From positions 2,647,501 through 2,711,500 of the forward strand of contig NZ_LGTC01000001.1 in NCBI RefSeq assembly GCF_001262605.1: a stretch of 64,000 nt of DNA, in the 5' to 3' direction. Below are positions 20,241 to 29,586 of this stretch, one piece after another. Every line of letters starts with the position of its first letter. Position 1 is the first letter of the stretch. Under the pieces are notes generated by a model. The model was not told the DNA's origin, made no database searches, and was given only the letters and a program-made list of their open reading frames with translations. A program made the position numbers and the translations under genes. The stretch is from Pseudobacteroides cellulosolvens ATCC 35603 = DSM 2933. GTDB lineage: Bacteria > Bacillota > Clostridia > Acetivibrionales > DSM-2933.

Positions 20241-21256
20241 ATATCTACTCCGGCCTCTCCCTTAATAATTTCACCTATGAGATAAGCTTCTTCTTTATCC
20301 TTGTTGAGATACCCTAGTACTTCCTGTGCTATATCACTATCTACAGCAATTACCATTCCAATCCCCATATTAAATGTATTGTAAATATCCCTTTCACCAA
20401 TATTGCCAATGCTTTGCAACAACTTGAAAATAGGCAGTACAGGCCAGGTTCCTTTATTAATCTTAACTCTCAAGCCTTGAGGTACCATCCTTGGAATATT
20501 TTCAATAAAGCCTCCGCCAGTTATATGGGAAATACCCTTTATTTCGTAGCGATTTATTAAATCCAGCACTGTTTTAACATAGATTCTCGTAGGCTTTATA
20601 AGTTCATCACCCATTTTGCATCCTAAAGCTTCAACATACTCCTGAAGCTTTTCCTTTGAAGGATTAAGGAGCTTTCTTACCAGGGAATAACCATTGCTGT
20701 GCAGTCCGGATGATGGAAGTCCTATTAGTTTGTCGCCTGCTTTTATGCTTTTTCCATCAATAATCTTGCTCTTATCAACTATACCTACAGCAAAGCCAGC
20801 CATATCATAGTCTTCATCAGCATAAAACCCCGGCATTTCCGCAGTTTCACCGCCAATTAAGGAGCAGCCCGACATAACACATCCATCCGAAACTCCCTTT
20901 ACAATGTCTGCTACCTTTTCAGGCTTGTTCTTTCCAACAGCAATATAGTCAAGAAAAAATAACGGCTCCGCACCGCTGCACACTATGTCATTTACACACA
21001 TAGCAACACAGTCAATTCCTACAGAATCATGCTTATCCAGCAGAAAAGCTATTTTTAGCTTTGTTCCAACTCCATCGGTACCGGATACTAAAACAGGTTC
21101 ACTGTACTTGTCCTTACATAATGAAAATAAGCCTCCAAACCCGCCCAAGTCTGTCATAACTTCAGGTCTGAACGTCTTTTTAACATGGCCTTTCATAAGC
21201 TCAACGGCCTTATACCCAGCCTCAACGTCAACCCCTGCATCTTTATAGGTCGCCAT
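20234..21256 (-). CDS. purM: Phosphoribosylformylglycinamidine cyclo-ligase
   Basis: The 340-residue AIR synthetase has [15 protein letters not shown] at the start, [39 protein letters not shown] and the C-terminal [14 protein letters not shown]. All family blocks are in order and the length is normal. Its end overlaps purN by 7 nt. Confidence 0.97.
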   Translation of the reverse strand: MATYKDAGVDVEAGYKAVELMKGHVKKTFRPEVMTDLGGFGGLFSLCKDKYSEPVLVSGTDGVGTKLKIAFLLDKHDSVGIDCVAMCVNDIVCSGAEPLFFLDYIAVGKNKPEKVADIVKGVSDGCVMSGCSLIGGETAEMPGFYADEDYDMAGFAVGIVDKSKIIDGKSIKAGDKLIGLPSSGLHSNGYSLVRKLLNPSKEKLQEYVEALGCKMGDELIKPTRIYVKTVLDLINRYEIKGISHITGGGFIENIPRMVPQGLRVKINKGTWPVLPIFKLLQSIGNIGERDIYNTFNMGIGMVIAVDSDIAQEVLGYLNKDKEEAYLIGEIIKGEAGVDIC

Positions 21257-21286
21257 TTTCCATCCTCCAAATTCAAAATTCTATAA

Positions 21287-22720
21287 TTAACATTTTTTTT
21301 GTAAACCATCACATGAAAATTTGTTACCTTCTGCAGGAACATGCATAGGGTAATTTCCATCAAAGCATGCCTTGCAAAACCTGCTTTTAGATCCTATAGG
21401 AGTACTTATAAGCCCGTCAATACTTAAATAACTAAGTGTGTCAGCACCTATCATTTCCCTGATTTCATCCACTGAGTGGCATGCAGCAGTAAGATGCTGT
21501 CTCGAAGGCGTGTCAATACCAAAATAACAAGGCCATTTAACAGGCGGCGAACTAATCTTCAAGTGAACCTCAGTCGCACCGGCATCCCTAAGTAATTGAA
21601 CAATTCTTTTACTGGTAGTCCCTCTAACTATGGAATCATCTACCATTATTACCCTTTTGCCTTCTACTGCATTCTTCATGGCATTAAGCTTTATCCTAAC
21701 GCTCATTTCACGTTTTCCCTGATCAGGTTGTATAAAGGTTCTTCCTACATATCTATTCTTTATAAATCCTTGTGCATATGGTATCCCTGACTGTTCCGAA
21801 TACCCTAAAGCTGCTGTAATTCCGGAGTCGGGCACACCTATAACCAAATCTGCATTAACAGGGTTTTCCATGGCAAGCAATCTACCTGCTTCAAATCTTG
21901 CCCTGTAAACACTTGCCCCGTCTATAAAGCTGTCAGGTCTTGCAAAGTATATATGTTCAAATATACAAAGTTTTGATTCTTTGGACAAATTAGTCTTTAT
22001 GCTAACAAGTCCATCCTCACTGACTGCCACAATTTCTCCAGGTTCTACATCCCTTATGAAGTTTGCACCTATAGCATCTAGTGCACAGCTCTCGGACGCA
22101 AGAACATATGAATCATCAAGCATACCTATGCATAAAGGCCTTATTCCTAATGGATCTCTTATTCCCAGCAGCTTTTTCGGTGTCAGAATAACAAGTGCAT
22201 AAGATCCCTTTACTTCTTTCATCATCTCAGTAATAGCTTCCTCTATACTGTTATTATGCCCTCTATATCTGGAAATTAAGTATGCCATAACCTCAGAATC
22301 AATGGTAGACTGAAATATGGCACCATTTTCCTCAAGCTTTTCTCTTATTTCAGAAGCATTAACCAGATTACCATTGTGGGCCAAGGCCATTTTTCCATCC
22401 TTGTATTTGACAACAAGGGGTTGAGCATTAGCAAGAAGGCTGGCACCGGTAGTAGAGTAACGTACATGTCCAATTGCCGCTTTGCCCTGTAGTTCATCTA
22501 GAATCTTTTCACTAAAGACCTCAGGTACAAGCCCCATGGCCTTATGATGATCTATGTCTCCCTCATTGTTTACAGCAATACCGCAGCTTTCTTGTCCTCT
22601 GTGCTGCAGTGCATACAATGCATAATAGCTTAGACTTGCAACATCATGGCTGTTATTGCTGAGAATACCGAAAACTCCACATTCTTCCCTGAATTTATCC
22701 GGTCTAATATATTCATTCAT
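21287..22720 (-). CDS. purF: Amidophosphoribosyltransferase
   Basis: The 477-residue first enzyme of the pathway turns PRPP and glutamine into phosphoribosylamine. A 13-residue propeptide precedes Cys14 (REECGVFGIL), the Ntn nucleophile of the glutaminase domain. The PRTase loop is RVIMVDDSIVRGTT. The C-terminal SRFCKACFDGNYP cysteines with an upstream Cys match the B. subtilis-type [4Fe-4S] form, which is oxygen-sensitive and propeptide-processed. It is second in the operon, directly after purE. Confidence 0.97.
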   Translation of the reverse strand: MNEYIRPDKFREECGVFGILSNNSHDVASLSYYALYALQHRGQESCGIAVNNEGDIDHHKAMGLVPEVFSEKILDELQGKAAIGHVRYSTTGASLLANAQPLVVKYKDGKMALAHNGNLVNASEIREKLEENGAIFQSTIDSEVMAYLISRYRGHNNSIEEAITEMMKEVKGSYALVILTPKKLLGIRDPLGIRPLCIGMLDDSYVLASESCALDAIGANFIRDVEPGEIVAVSEDGLVSIKTNLSKESKLCIFEHIYFARPDSFIDGASVYRARFEAGRLLAMENPVNADLVIGVPDSGITAALGYSEQSGIPYAQGFIKNRYVGRTFIQPDQGKREMSVRIKLNAMKNAVEGKRVIMVDDSIVRGTTSKRIVQLLRDAGATEVHLKISSPPVKWPCYFGIDTPSRQHLTAACHSVDEIREMIGADTLSYLSIDGLISTPIGSKSRFCKACFDGNYPMHVPAEGNKFSCDGLQKKC

Positions 22721-22759
22721 AAACTAACTCCTTAAAATACTGACTTTATACACCCTTTA

Positions 22760-23284
22760 CTATATATCCCACTTTCCATCAACAAGCTTACTCTGCAGTG
22801 CTTGGTTCTTTTCTTCAACTTTCAATGCCAATTTCTTTTTAAACGATTTCATCTCTTCTCTTAATCCCGGATAGCCTACTGACAGTATTTGAACTGCGAG
22901 TATGGCAGCATTCTCTGCACCATCAATAGCCACTGTTGCTACTGGTATGCCGCTTGGCATCTGAACTATTGACAAAAGTGCATCCATCCCGTCTAATGTG
23001 GATGATTTTATTGGGACACCAATTACAGGCAGTGTAGTATATGCAGCTAATACCCCCGGCAAATGAGCAGCTTTACCTGCTGCCGCAATAATAACATCTA
23101 TTCCGTTTTCCTCCGCCTTTTTGGCAAAATCAGATGCCTTTTCAGGTGTTCTATGTGCAGAACAAACCATAACATCAACCTTTATGTTGAATTCCTGTAA
23201 AAGCTTGATACATCCTTTAAGTGTAGGTAAATCAGAGTCACTGCCCATTACAATAGCAACTCTTGCATCTTTAGAAGAACACAT
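22760..23284 (-). CDS. purE: N5-carboxyaminoimidazole ribonucleotide mutase
   Basis: The 174-residue class I PurE has VAIVMGSDSDLPTLKG, CSAHRTPEK, IAAAGKAAHLPGV and PSGIPVATVAI. The start is the ATG at 23284, with GGAGG 5 nt upstream; an ATG four codons earlier overlaps that ribosome site. It is the first gene of the operon, behind a structured leader. Class I PurE normally works with PurK, which is not in this window; neither are purC, purL and purB. Confidence 0.96.
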   Translation of the reverse strand: MCSSKDARVAIVMGSDSDLPTLKGCIKLLQEFNIKVDVMVCSAHRTPEKASDFAKKAEENGIDVIIAAAGKAAHLPGVLAAYTTLPVIGVPIKSSTLDGMDALLSIVQMPSGIPVATVAIDGAENAAILAVQILSVGYPGLREEMKSFKKKLALKVEEKNQALQSKLVDGKWDI

Positions 23285-23366
23285 ATAAACCTCCATAAAA
23301 TTATATTTTTATATTAAATTTGAAAGATTAATTTTAAAGTATTAACAAATAATTAACTGGTCAATG

Positions 23367-23438
23367 GGGCATTTTCCAAAAGCAGAATTAATGATATTAC
23401 ACAAAAAATACTTGAACAATGTATTTTTTGAAATGCCC
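23367..23438 (-). ncRNA. Structured leader of the pur operon, class not recognised
   Basis: Minus-strand RNA pairs GGGCATTT (23438-23431 read in reverse) with AAATGCCC (23374-23367). Directly inside is a perfect 10-bp hairpin, CAAAAAATAC/GTATTTTTTG (23402-23430). It starts only a few nt after the -10 box and lies about 85 nt before purE. The conserved purine-riboswitch joining sequences are absent. It may be a regulatory leader or simply a stabilising 5' structure. Confidence 0.5.
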
Positions 23439-23444
23439 AAAATT

Positions 23445-23474
23445 ATAGTATCAAATCACTCTGCTGTTTGTCAA
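23445..23474 (-). promoter_or_regulatory. pur operon promoter
   Basis: On the minus strand TTGACA (23474-23469), an 18-nt spacer and TACTAT (23450-23445) fit the housekeeping sigma factor. It is placed between the PurBox pair and the leader hairpins. Confidence 0.7.
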
Positions 23475-23488
23475 TTTAAAGAGGCAAT

Positions 23489-23532
23489 AATTACGAACAT
23501 TTTTTGATTTTTTTTTAATAATATTCGTAATT
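23489..23532. promoter_or_regulatory. Inverted pair of PurBox-like operators
   Basis: AATTACGAACATT (plus strand, 23489-23501) fits 12 of 13 positions of the PurR consensus AWWWCCGAACWWT. AATTACGAATATT (minus strand, 23532-23520) fits 11. They lie within a perfect 14-bp inverted repeat and upstream of the -35 box, as in B. subtilis. The gap between the CGAA cores is 26 nt rather than the usual 16-17. Confidence 0.6.
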
Positions 23533-23642
23533 ATTGCTTGTGAATTTTAAAAAACGGTAAATTTATATCATTAATTTGCATATTAATCATCAATTATCCG
23601 AATATTTACCTTTGAGATTGCCAAATATAAGATATGATGTGT

Positions 23643-24611
23643 TTAAACTAGTCCTGCTATAAATGGCAATGTAAATATACAAATTATAGTTGAAAAAAAT
23701 ACGTTCTCAGTAGCAAATCTATAATCAGAATCATACTGTGAAGCCAGTGCAGGAACAATTGTCCCGCAAGGCATAGCAAGCTGTATAACTATAATGCCCT
23801 TTGCCATGGGGGATATAAAATTTCCGGTAAGTTTCAGTACAAAGAAAGCAAAAAATGGTATTATCAGAAGCTTGAACATACTAAGGATAAGAGAAGGATA
23901 TCTTTTTAGCAAATCATTCTTATTTTTTATTTTAACCTCTGAAAGAATCAATCCAATAAACAGCATTGAAAGGGTAAAAGTTGTCTCACCAAGCGGCTTT
24001 AACGTACCATAAACCACATCATATACTGCTCTAACCGCTGCATTATGCTCTATAATGCCTTGCAAATTTATGATTATACATATTATTCCCAGAGTAAAGG
24101 CTATTGTATTGCCGTTTATAAGATGCTTGAGATTGTCTTTCCAACTGTTCTCTTTGTGCTTGTTTACCAGGTAAATTCCCAATGTCCATAACAATGTATC
24201 ATTCGCCAGATTATAAAACACTGCATATGTCAATGCCAGCTTTACACTTGCCGGGTCATATACTGAGCTTATAAGCGGAAATGCCAAAAACACAACATTA
24301 CCAAAGACAAAATGCATTTTGAACATGCTTTTCGTTGCCACACTCATTTTAAGGCTTTTGCTCAATATAAAACCTACAAAAAAAGAAAATCCCATGAATA
24401 TAAGCCCTAAGACATATATCCATATTCCATTGCCAAGCTCCTCATTTGTAATCTTGTTTCCCGCCAATGTGATAAAAATCAATACAGGTGCTGTGACTTT
24501 AACTACTACTCTTGATAAAATAACACCGGAATTTTCCGGCAAGTAACCTGTTTTACCAGCTATAAAACCAATGAATGCCAGGATTCCCAGCATAATTATT
24601 TTTATAGTCAT
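23643..24611 (-). CDS. AEC family auxin-efflux-type permease
   Basis: The 322-residue hydrophobic protein has about ten membrane segments in two halves, for example LGILAFIGFIAGKTGYLPE at the start and AMPCGTIVPALASQYDSD near the end. This matches the membrane-transport (AEC/MdcF-like) family. Relatives export or import organic acids such as malate, malonate or auxins. It is a single gene between guaA and the pur promoter. The substrate cannot be told from sequence. Confidence 0.85.
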   Translation of the reverse strand: MTIKIIMLGILAFIGFIAGKTGYLPENSGVILSRVVVKVTAPVLIFITLAGNKITNEELGNGIWIYVLGLIFMGFSFFVGFILSKSLKMSVATKSMFKMHFVFGNVVFLAFPLISSVYDPASVKLALTYAVFYNLANDTLLWTLGIYLVNKHKENSWKDNLKHLINGNTIAFTLGIICIIINLQGIIEHNAAVRAVYDVVYGTLKPLGETTFTLSMLFIGLILSEVKIKNKNDLLKRYPSLILSMFKLLIIPFFAFFVLKLTGNFISPMAKGIIVIQLAMPCGTIVPALASQYDSDYRFATENVFFSTIICIFTLPFIAGLV

Positions 24612-24722
24612 TTAATACAACCTCCAGAATCGCCTTGCATATTTCTTTGTTAAAAATGATATTACTTCTACAACAATCATAAGAAATATCACCTTTTAAT
24701 ATTGAATAAAACGCAATAATAT

Positions 24723-24744
24723 AAAGGGGTTTTTAGGCCCCTTT
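24723..24744 (-). terminator. Terminator after guaA (bidirectional)
   Basis: AAAGGGG pairs with CCCCTTT over an 8-nt loop, with A- and T-runs on both sides. It lies about 20 nt after the guaA stop. Confidence 0.7.
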
Positions 24745-24763
24745 TTTTGTATCATTTAAATTA

Positions 24764-26299
24764 TTATTCCCACTCGATGGTAGCCGGCGGCTTGCTTGTG
24801 ATGTCATAAACAATTCTGTTAATATGCTTTACCTCGTTTACTATTCTATTGGAAATCTTCTCTAAAATATCATATGGTATCCTTGCCCAGTCAGCTGTCA
24901 TAAAATCCGTTGTAGTTACCGCCCTTAAGGCCAATGTATAATCATAGGTTCTTTCATCCCCCATAACACCAACACTGCGCATTCCTGTGAGCACCGTAAA
25001 GTACTGATTTATCTGTCTATCCAAACCTACGTTGGCAATTTCTTCTCTAAATATATGATCAGAGTCCTTAAGAATTTCCAGCTTATCCTTTGTAATATCT
25101 CCAATGATTCGTATTGCTAAGCCAGGCCCAGGGAAAGGCTGCCTCCATACTATCTCTGCAGGTATTCCAAGCTCCTCGCCCACTCTTCTTACTTCATCCT
25201 TGAAAAGATTTCTCAAGGGCTCGATTATTTCCTTAAAATCAACGTAATCAGGAAGTCCTCCTACATTATGGTGGCTTTTAATAACTGCTGCATTACCGAC
25301 TCCACTCTCAATAACATCGGGATAAATGGTTCCTTGAACAAGAAAATCGACTTTTCCGATCTTCTTAGCCTCTTCCTCAAAAACTCTTATAAATTCTTCA
25401 CCTATTATTTTTCTCTTAGTCTCAGGTTCCGATATACCTGATAGCTTTTCCAAAAATCTGTCTTCTGCATTCACTCTTATGAGGTTTAGATCAAACTGCT
25501 CCTTAAATACCTGCTCAACCTGATCTCCCTCATACTTTCTAAGAAGACCATGATCAACAAAAATACATGTAAGCTGCTTGCCAATAGCTTTATGAATCAT
25601 TATAGCCGCTACAGATGAATCCACACCGCCTGATAATGCACACAAAACCTTCTTATCTCCAACTTTTTCCTTTATTGCCTTTATAGACTGTTCAACAAAG
25701 GATGACATTATCCAATCTCCAGAACAGCCGCATACATTATATAAAAAGTTTCTCAAAACATCCATTCCTCTTGGTGTATGAGATACTTCCGGATGAAACT
25801 GCACTCCGTAGAATTTCTTTTCTTTATTTTCCATAGCTGCATTACAGCAGTTGCCGGACGATGCAATACAATTAAATCCCTCAGGGAGCTTACTTACAAA
25901 ATAAGTATGGCTCATCCAACATGTTGTGTCCTTGTCAATTCCGCTAAAGAGCTTGCCGTCGGTATTAAGAGTAATATCATTTTTACCGTATTCCCTTTGT
26001 GCCGCTCTCTCAACACTTCCCCCCAGCATTACTCCCATTAATTGCATTCCATAGCATATACCTAAAATTGGTACTCCCAAATTAAATATTTCCTTGTCGC
26101 AGAAAGGTGCACCTGCATCAAGTACTGAAGCAGGACCGCCGGAAAATATAATACCCTTTGGATTTAACGATTTTATCTTCTCAATAGAAACATTGTAAGG
26201 CAAAACCTCACAATACACATCTGCTTCTCTTACTCTTCTGGCAATTAGCTGATTATATTGAGCTCCAAAATCAAGCACTATTATCAATTCATTGTTCAA
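24764..26299 (-). CDS. guaA: GMP synthase (glutamine-hydrolysing)
   Basis: The 511-residue protein converts XMP to GMP. Its N-terminal class I glutaminase has SGGPASVLD, the Cys elbow [10 protein letters not shown] and the QFHPEVSHT histidine. Its ATP-pyrophosphatase domain has [13 protein letters not shown], and it ends in [13 protein letters not shown]. Full length. It is transcribed alone from a clear promoter, away from the pur operon but in the same neighbourhood. Confidence 0.98.
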   Translation of the reverse strand: MNNELIIVLDFGAQYNQLIARRVREADVYCEVLPYNVSIEKIKSLNPKGIIFSGGPASVLDAGAPFCDKEIFNLGVPILGICYGMQLMGVMLGGSVERAAQREYGKNDITLNTDGKLFSGIDKDTTCWMSHTYFVSKLPEGFNCIASSGNCCNAAMENKEKKFYGVQFHPEVSHTPRGMDVLRNFLYNVCGCSGDWIMSSFVEQSIKAIKEKVGDKKVLCALSGGVDSSVAAIMIHKAIGKQLTCIFVDHGLLRKYEGDQVEQVFKEQFDLNLIRVNAEDRFLEKLSGISEPETKRKIIGEEFIRVFEEEAKKIGKVDFLVQGTIYPDVIESGVGNAAVIKSHHNVGGLPDYVDFKEIIEPLRNLFKDEVRRVGEELGIPAEIVWRQPFPGPGLAIRIIGDITKDKLEILKDSDHIFREEIANVGLDRQINQYFTVLTGMRSVGVMGDERTYDYTLALRAVTTTDFMTADWARIPYDILEKISNRIVNEVKHINRIVYDITSKPPATIEWE

Positions 26300-26382
26300 A
26301 ATAACAACCCCTTACATTAATTCTTTTGTTAAATTTATAACATAATCACAAAGTGATTTTTTGACCCTGTAATCATTTAATA

Positions 26383-26411
26383 ATTATATAGGATTTTATT
26401 GATATATGCAA
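26383..26411 (-). promoter_or_regulatory. guaA promoter
   Basis: On the minus strand TTGCAT, a 17-nt spacer and TATAAT (26388-26383). A small palindrome, AATCACAAAGTGATT (26344-26358), lies between promoter and start and could be an operator. Confidence 0.65.
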
Positions 26412-26462
26412 AGTATAATTTGACTTTATTGCAAAACAAATTTACGTAATTTTTTTCGCGAA

Positions 26463-27416
26463 TTATTGTGTATTTTTAAACAAATGACCGCAGGCACTCC
26501 CATTAAGGTAATTGAATTTTAACCCCTGAAACCTGTTTTCTTCAAGCATTTTCGCCTCAATCATGTCATGTATTTTCCACCAACTTGTCCCCCAGTTGCA
26601 AAAAAGGGATCTCTCCTTTGGAGCTCTTCCGATAATCCTCTGAATAACAATCTCAGGTGATAAAAACTCTAAGAATGTAATTATTCTTTCGATATATTCT
26701 TCAAGAGACACAGGCTCAATAAGACCTTTCTTAAATAAGTCCCCCATCCCTGTACCTTCTAGAATATACATGGAATGGCACTTTACCTGGTCTACCCCCA
26801 AAGCAGATATTATCCTTGCTCCCTCCATCACATCATCCATGTTATCCATCGGAAGATCAACTATATAATGGGCACAAGTCATAAGATTATACTTCTTTAT
26901 ACGAATTGCAGCATCTATAAACTCAGCTAGGAGGTGTCCCCTGGAAATTGCCTTCAGGGTATGATAATTCACAGTCTGTAGTCCAAGTTCAATAACAATA
27001 TCAATATTCATATTGTTTTTTATTTCCTGCAAAAAAGAAAGCTGCATGTCATTTATGCAGTCAGGCCTGGTAGAAATATATATGGCAACAACACCATTTA
27101 CGCATGAGTCATTAATGTATTCTTTAAATCTTTCCATGGACAGATAAGTGTTTGTATAGTTCTGAAAGTATATGATGAACTTCTCAGCCTTATACTTTTC
27201 CCCTATATACCTGGTATTAATCTCTATTTGTTTCTTAACAGAAAGCTGGTTCGAAAGATTTTCAAACCCTGCTCCTTCCTCACCGCAAAAAAGACACCCG
27301 TTTGTTCCGATGCTTCCATCCCTGTTAGGACAAGTAACGGGAATATTAACGGGTATCTTATATACTTTGGTGCCATACTTTTTTCTTAAATAATCGGAAA
27401 ACTTGTTATAATACAT
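26463..27416 (-). CDS. Radical SAM protein of the YtqA/TIGR01212 family
   Basis: The 317-residue protein begins with YYNKFSDYLRKKYG, the family signature, followed by an iron-sulfur site CPNRDGSIGTNGCLFCG (cysteines near 29, 41 and 44). It then shows YFQNYTNTY and IELGLQTVNYHTLKAISRGH. The spacing of the cluster cysteines is the longer form typical of this family rather than CxxxCxxC. The biochemical role is unsettled. It follows larC by a single nucleotide, so it belongs to the prfB-DUF2520-larB-larC transcript. Confidence 0.85.
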   Translation of the reverse strand: MYYNKFSDYLRKKYGTKVYKIPVNIPVTCPNRDGSIGTNGCLFCGEEGAGFENLSNQLSVKKQIEINTRYIGEKYKAEKFIIYFQNYTNTYLSMERFKEYINDSCVNGVVAIYISTRPDCINDMQLSFLQEIKNNMNIDIVIELGLQTVNYHTLKAISRGHLLAEFIDAAIRIKKYNLMTCAHYIVDLPMDNMDDVMEGARIISALGVDQVKCHSMYILEGTGMGDLFKKGLIEPVSLEEYIERIITFLEFLSPEIVIQRIIGRAPKERSLFCNWGTSWWKIHDMIEAKMLEENRFQGLKFNYLNGSACGHLFKNTQ

Positions 27417-27417
27417 A

Positions 27418-28818
27418 TCAATTTCCTTTGTACCTGTTTTTCGTGCCTTGTGTTTCTACATCCATGTACCTGTTAACATGTTCATAAACCGATATAAGAG
27501 GCATTCCCGTCTTATTTGCAATATTTCTGCAGTCCTCATACTCCGGAGTCACCTTCTTAATATCTCCTCTGGTGGATATTTTTACTCTCACATCACCAAT
27601 ACCTGTATTGACCTTTATTACTTCTCTTTCCATAACATGCCTTTTAACAACGCTTCTTCTAACCCCAATGGTAGAAGTTTCTCTTAATATTATATCAGCC
27701 ATTTTCTCTTCATCCTGCTTTCTGCATAATACAGACAGCATATAGGCCGGACGGTTCTTCTTCATATAAATAGATGTATAAAATACATCTGCTGCACCGT
27801 TCTCAAAAAGCTTTTCCATGGTAAATCCAAGAATTTCAGAAGTTGTATCATCTATATTGGTTTCTAAAAGCACCATATCCTCCATTAGACTGTCATGGCT
27901 TAAGATAGTCCCAATAACCACTCTTAAGGCATTTAGCCTTCCTGTATCTCTTTTTCCGAAACCATACCCTACCTTATCAATGATCATAACAGGCATGCTG
28001 CCGAAATTTCTACACAAAGTCTTTACTATCCCTGCACCTGTAGGTGTAATGAGCTCTGTTTTAACATCCTCAATAACCAAAGGAATCTGGGAATTTGCCA
28101 GAATTTCCATAACAGCCGGCACCGGAACAGGTATAACTCCATGGGCACATTCAATAAATCCCTGACCATCATGAAGTGGAGAACAATACACATCTCTAAC
28201 ACCCAAAAGGTCAAGACATATGGAGGTTCCAACTATATCTACAATGGAATCTACAGCACCGACTTCGTGAAAATGCACCTCATTAATATCTTTGTTATGA
28301 ACCTTTGCCTCAGCACGTGCTATTTCCCTGAATACCCTTTTACTCAACTTCTTAACACTTTGCTTTAAGGTGCTTGCATCGATAAGTGCCTCGATGTCCA
28401 GAAGATTTCTTGCGTGATGGTGCTCGTCCTCATGTTGGTGATTATGATCACATTCATGATTGTGATCATGGTTATGCTGATTGCTGTGGTTATGTTCATG
28501 GTTATGTGCATGGCTATGTTCATGGCTATGTGCATGGCTATGCTGATGGTCATGGCTCATTGATGTCTCCATTTTTAAGTGACCGTTTTGTTCCATACGT
28601 TTTACTATGTTATCATACTCTTCATTCACAACAACATTAAAATCAGTCCCTGCAATTCCCTGCCTTGTTGTCTTTTCAATAAGTACTTCGTAGCCTCCCA
28701 GGTTTAACTTTCTTAACTCCTCCATAAATAGACCCTTATCAATTCCCAGATCCAGCAAAGCACCGACTGTCATGTCACCGCTTATTCCTGAAAAACAATC
28801 AAAATAAAGAACCTTCAT
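27418..28818 (-). CDS. larC: Nickel-pincer cofactor cyclometallase LarC
   Basis: The 466-residue protein begins LYFDCFSGISGDMTVGALLDLG, the LarC signature, and has later ETNIDDTTSEILG and STIGVRR blocks. LarC inserts nickel into the LarB/LarE-made pincer of lactate racemase-type enzymes, using CTP. A His-rich stretch at residues 89-135 gives nickel-binding capacity and matches an imperfect CAT-rich DNA repeat. It sits 15 nt after larB. Neither larE nor larA is in the window. Confidence 0.93.
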   Translation of the reverse strand: MKVLYFDCFSGISGDMTVGALLDLGIDKGLFMEELRKLNLGGYEVLIEKTTRQGIAGTDFNVVVNEEYDNIVKRMEQNGHLKMETSMSHDHQHSHAHSHEHSHAHNHEHNHSNQHNHDHNHECDHNHQHEDEHHHARNLLDIEALIDASTLKQSVKKLSKRVFREIARAEAKVHNKDINEVHFHEVGAVDSIVDIVGTSICLDLLGVRDVYCSPLHDGQGFIECAHGVIPVPVPAVMEILANSQIPLVIEDVKTELITPTGAGIVKTLCRNFGSMPVMIIDKVGYGFGKRDTGRLNALRVVIGTILSHDSLMEDMVLLETNIDDTTSEILGFTMEKLFENGAADVFYTSIYMKKNRPAYMLSVLCRKQDEEKMADIILRETSTIGVRRSVVKRHVMEREVIKVNTGIGDVRVKISTRGDIKKVTPEYEDCRNIANKTGMPLISVYEHVNRYMDVETQGTKNRYKGN

Positions 28819-28833
28819 ATCCGTTCTCCTTAA

Positions 28834-29586
28834 TTATAATCTATTTATCATTGCTGCCAAAAAACCTGCTCCGAAACCATTATCAATATTTACTACTCCA
28901 ATTCCGCTGGCACAGCTGTTAAGCATTGTTAAAAGTGCCGATAAACCGCCAAAATTCGCCCCGTATCCTATACTGGTGGGAACAGCTATAACAGGCTTGT
29001 CTACCATACCTGCAACTACACTTGCAAGAGCACCTTCCATACCTGCAACTACCACCAATACATTAGCCTTTAGCAATATCTCGGACTTTGCAAACAGCCT
29101 ATGTATTCCGGCAACCCCAACGTCATAAACCCTCACTACCGAATTACCCATGGTCTCAGCTGTGACAGCAGCTTCTTCTGCAACGGGTATATCAGAAGTT
29201 CCTGCAGTGACAATCGCTATGGTTTTCTCCGATTTTAATATTTCTCTTCTTTTTACGACTATGATTCTGGCACTCTCATAATAAACAGCATCTTCTGTAA
29301 TCTCTTTAACCTTTTCGAAAACTTCCGGTTTGGCACGAGTGGCCATTATATTATTGTTTTTCTCCATAAGCTTTAATATAATTGCCTTAATCTGTTCATT
29401 TGTTTTACCTTCACAATATACAACTTCAGGATACCCATTTCTCAAGTTTCTATGGTGATCTACCTTTGCAAAACCCAAGTCCTCAAAAGGTAATGTTTTA
29501 AGTTTTTCAACCGCTTCATCAACATTTATCTGCCCATCCTTGACATTTTTAAGCAATTCTTTTAAGCTTTCAACTTCTATGGCCAT
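28834..29586 (-). CDS. larB: Nicotinic acid adenine dinucleotide carboxylase/hydrolase LarB
   Basis: The 250-residue protein has an N-terminal helical part and a PurE-like C-terminal fold with TAGTSDIPVAEEA, GVAGIHRLF, VVVAGMEGALASVVAGM and the PTSIGYGANFGG segment. LarB carboxylates the nicotinate ring of NaAD, the first step to the nickel pincer cofactor. Its first base overlaps the end of the upstream gene and larC follows by 15 nt, so the genes are coupled. Confidence 0.94.
   Translation of the reverse strand: MAIEVESLKELLKNVKDGQINVDEAVEKLKTLPFEDLGFAKVDHHRNLRNGYPEVVYCEGKTNEQIKAIILKLMEKNNNIMATRAKPEVFEKVKEITEDAVYYESARIIVVKRREILKSEKTIAIVTAGTSDIPVAEEAAVTAETMGNSVVRVYDVGVAGIHRLFAKSEILLKANVLVVVAGMEGALASVVAGMVDKPVIAVPTSIGYGANFGGLSALLTMLNSCASGIGVVNIDNGFGAGFLAAMINRL

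Noticed and set aside
23297..23642. Purine riboswitch before purE
   Set aside because: No three-way junction and none of the conserved joining sequences; the visible stems do not fit the class.
26430..26452. PurBox before guaA (AATTACGTAAATT)
   Set aside because: It fits only 10 of 13 positions, is a single site, and is common in such A/T-rich DNA.
28365..28640. Short overlapping open frames in all phases and a CRISPR-like look
   Set aside because: They come from the CAT-rich repeat that codes the His tract of LarC. Units are irregular, there are no spacers, and the LarC frame explains them.
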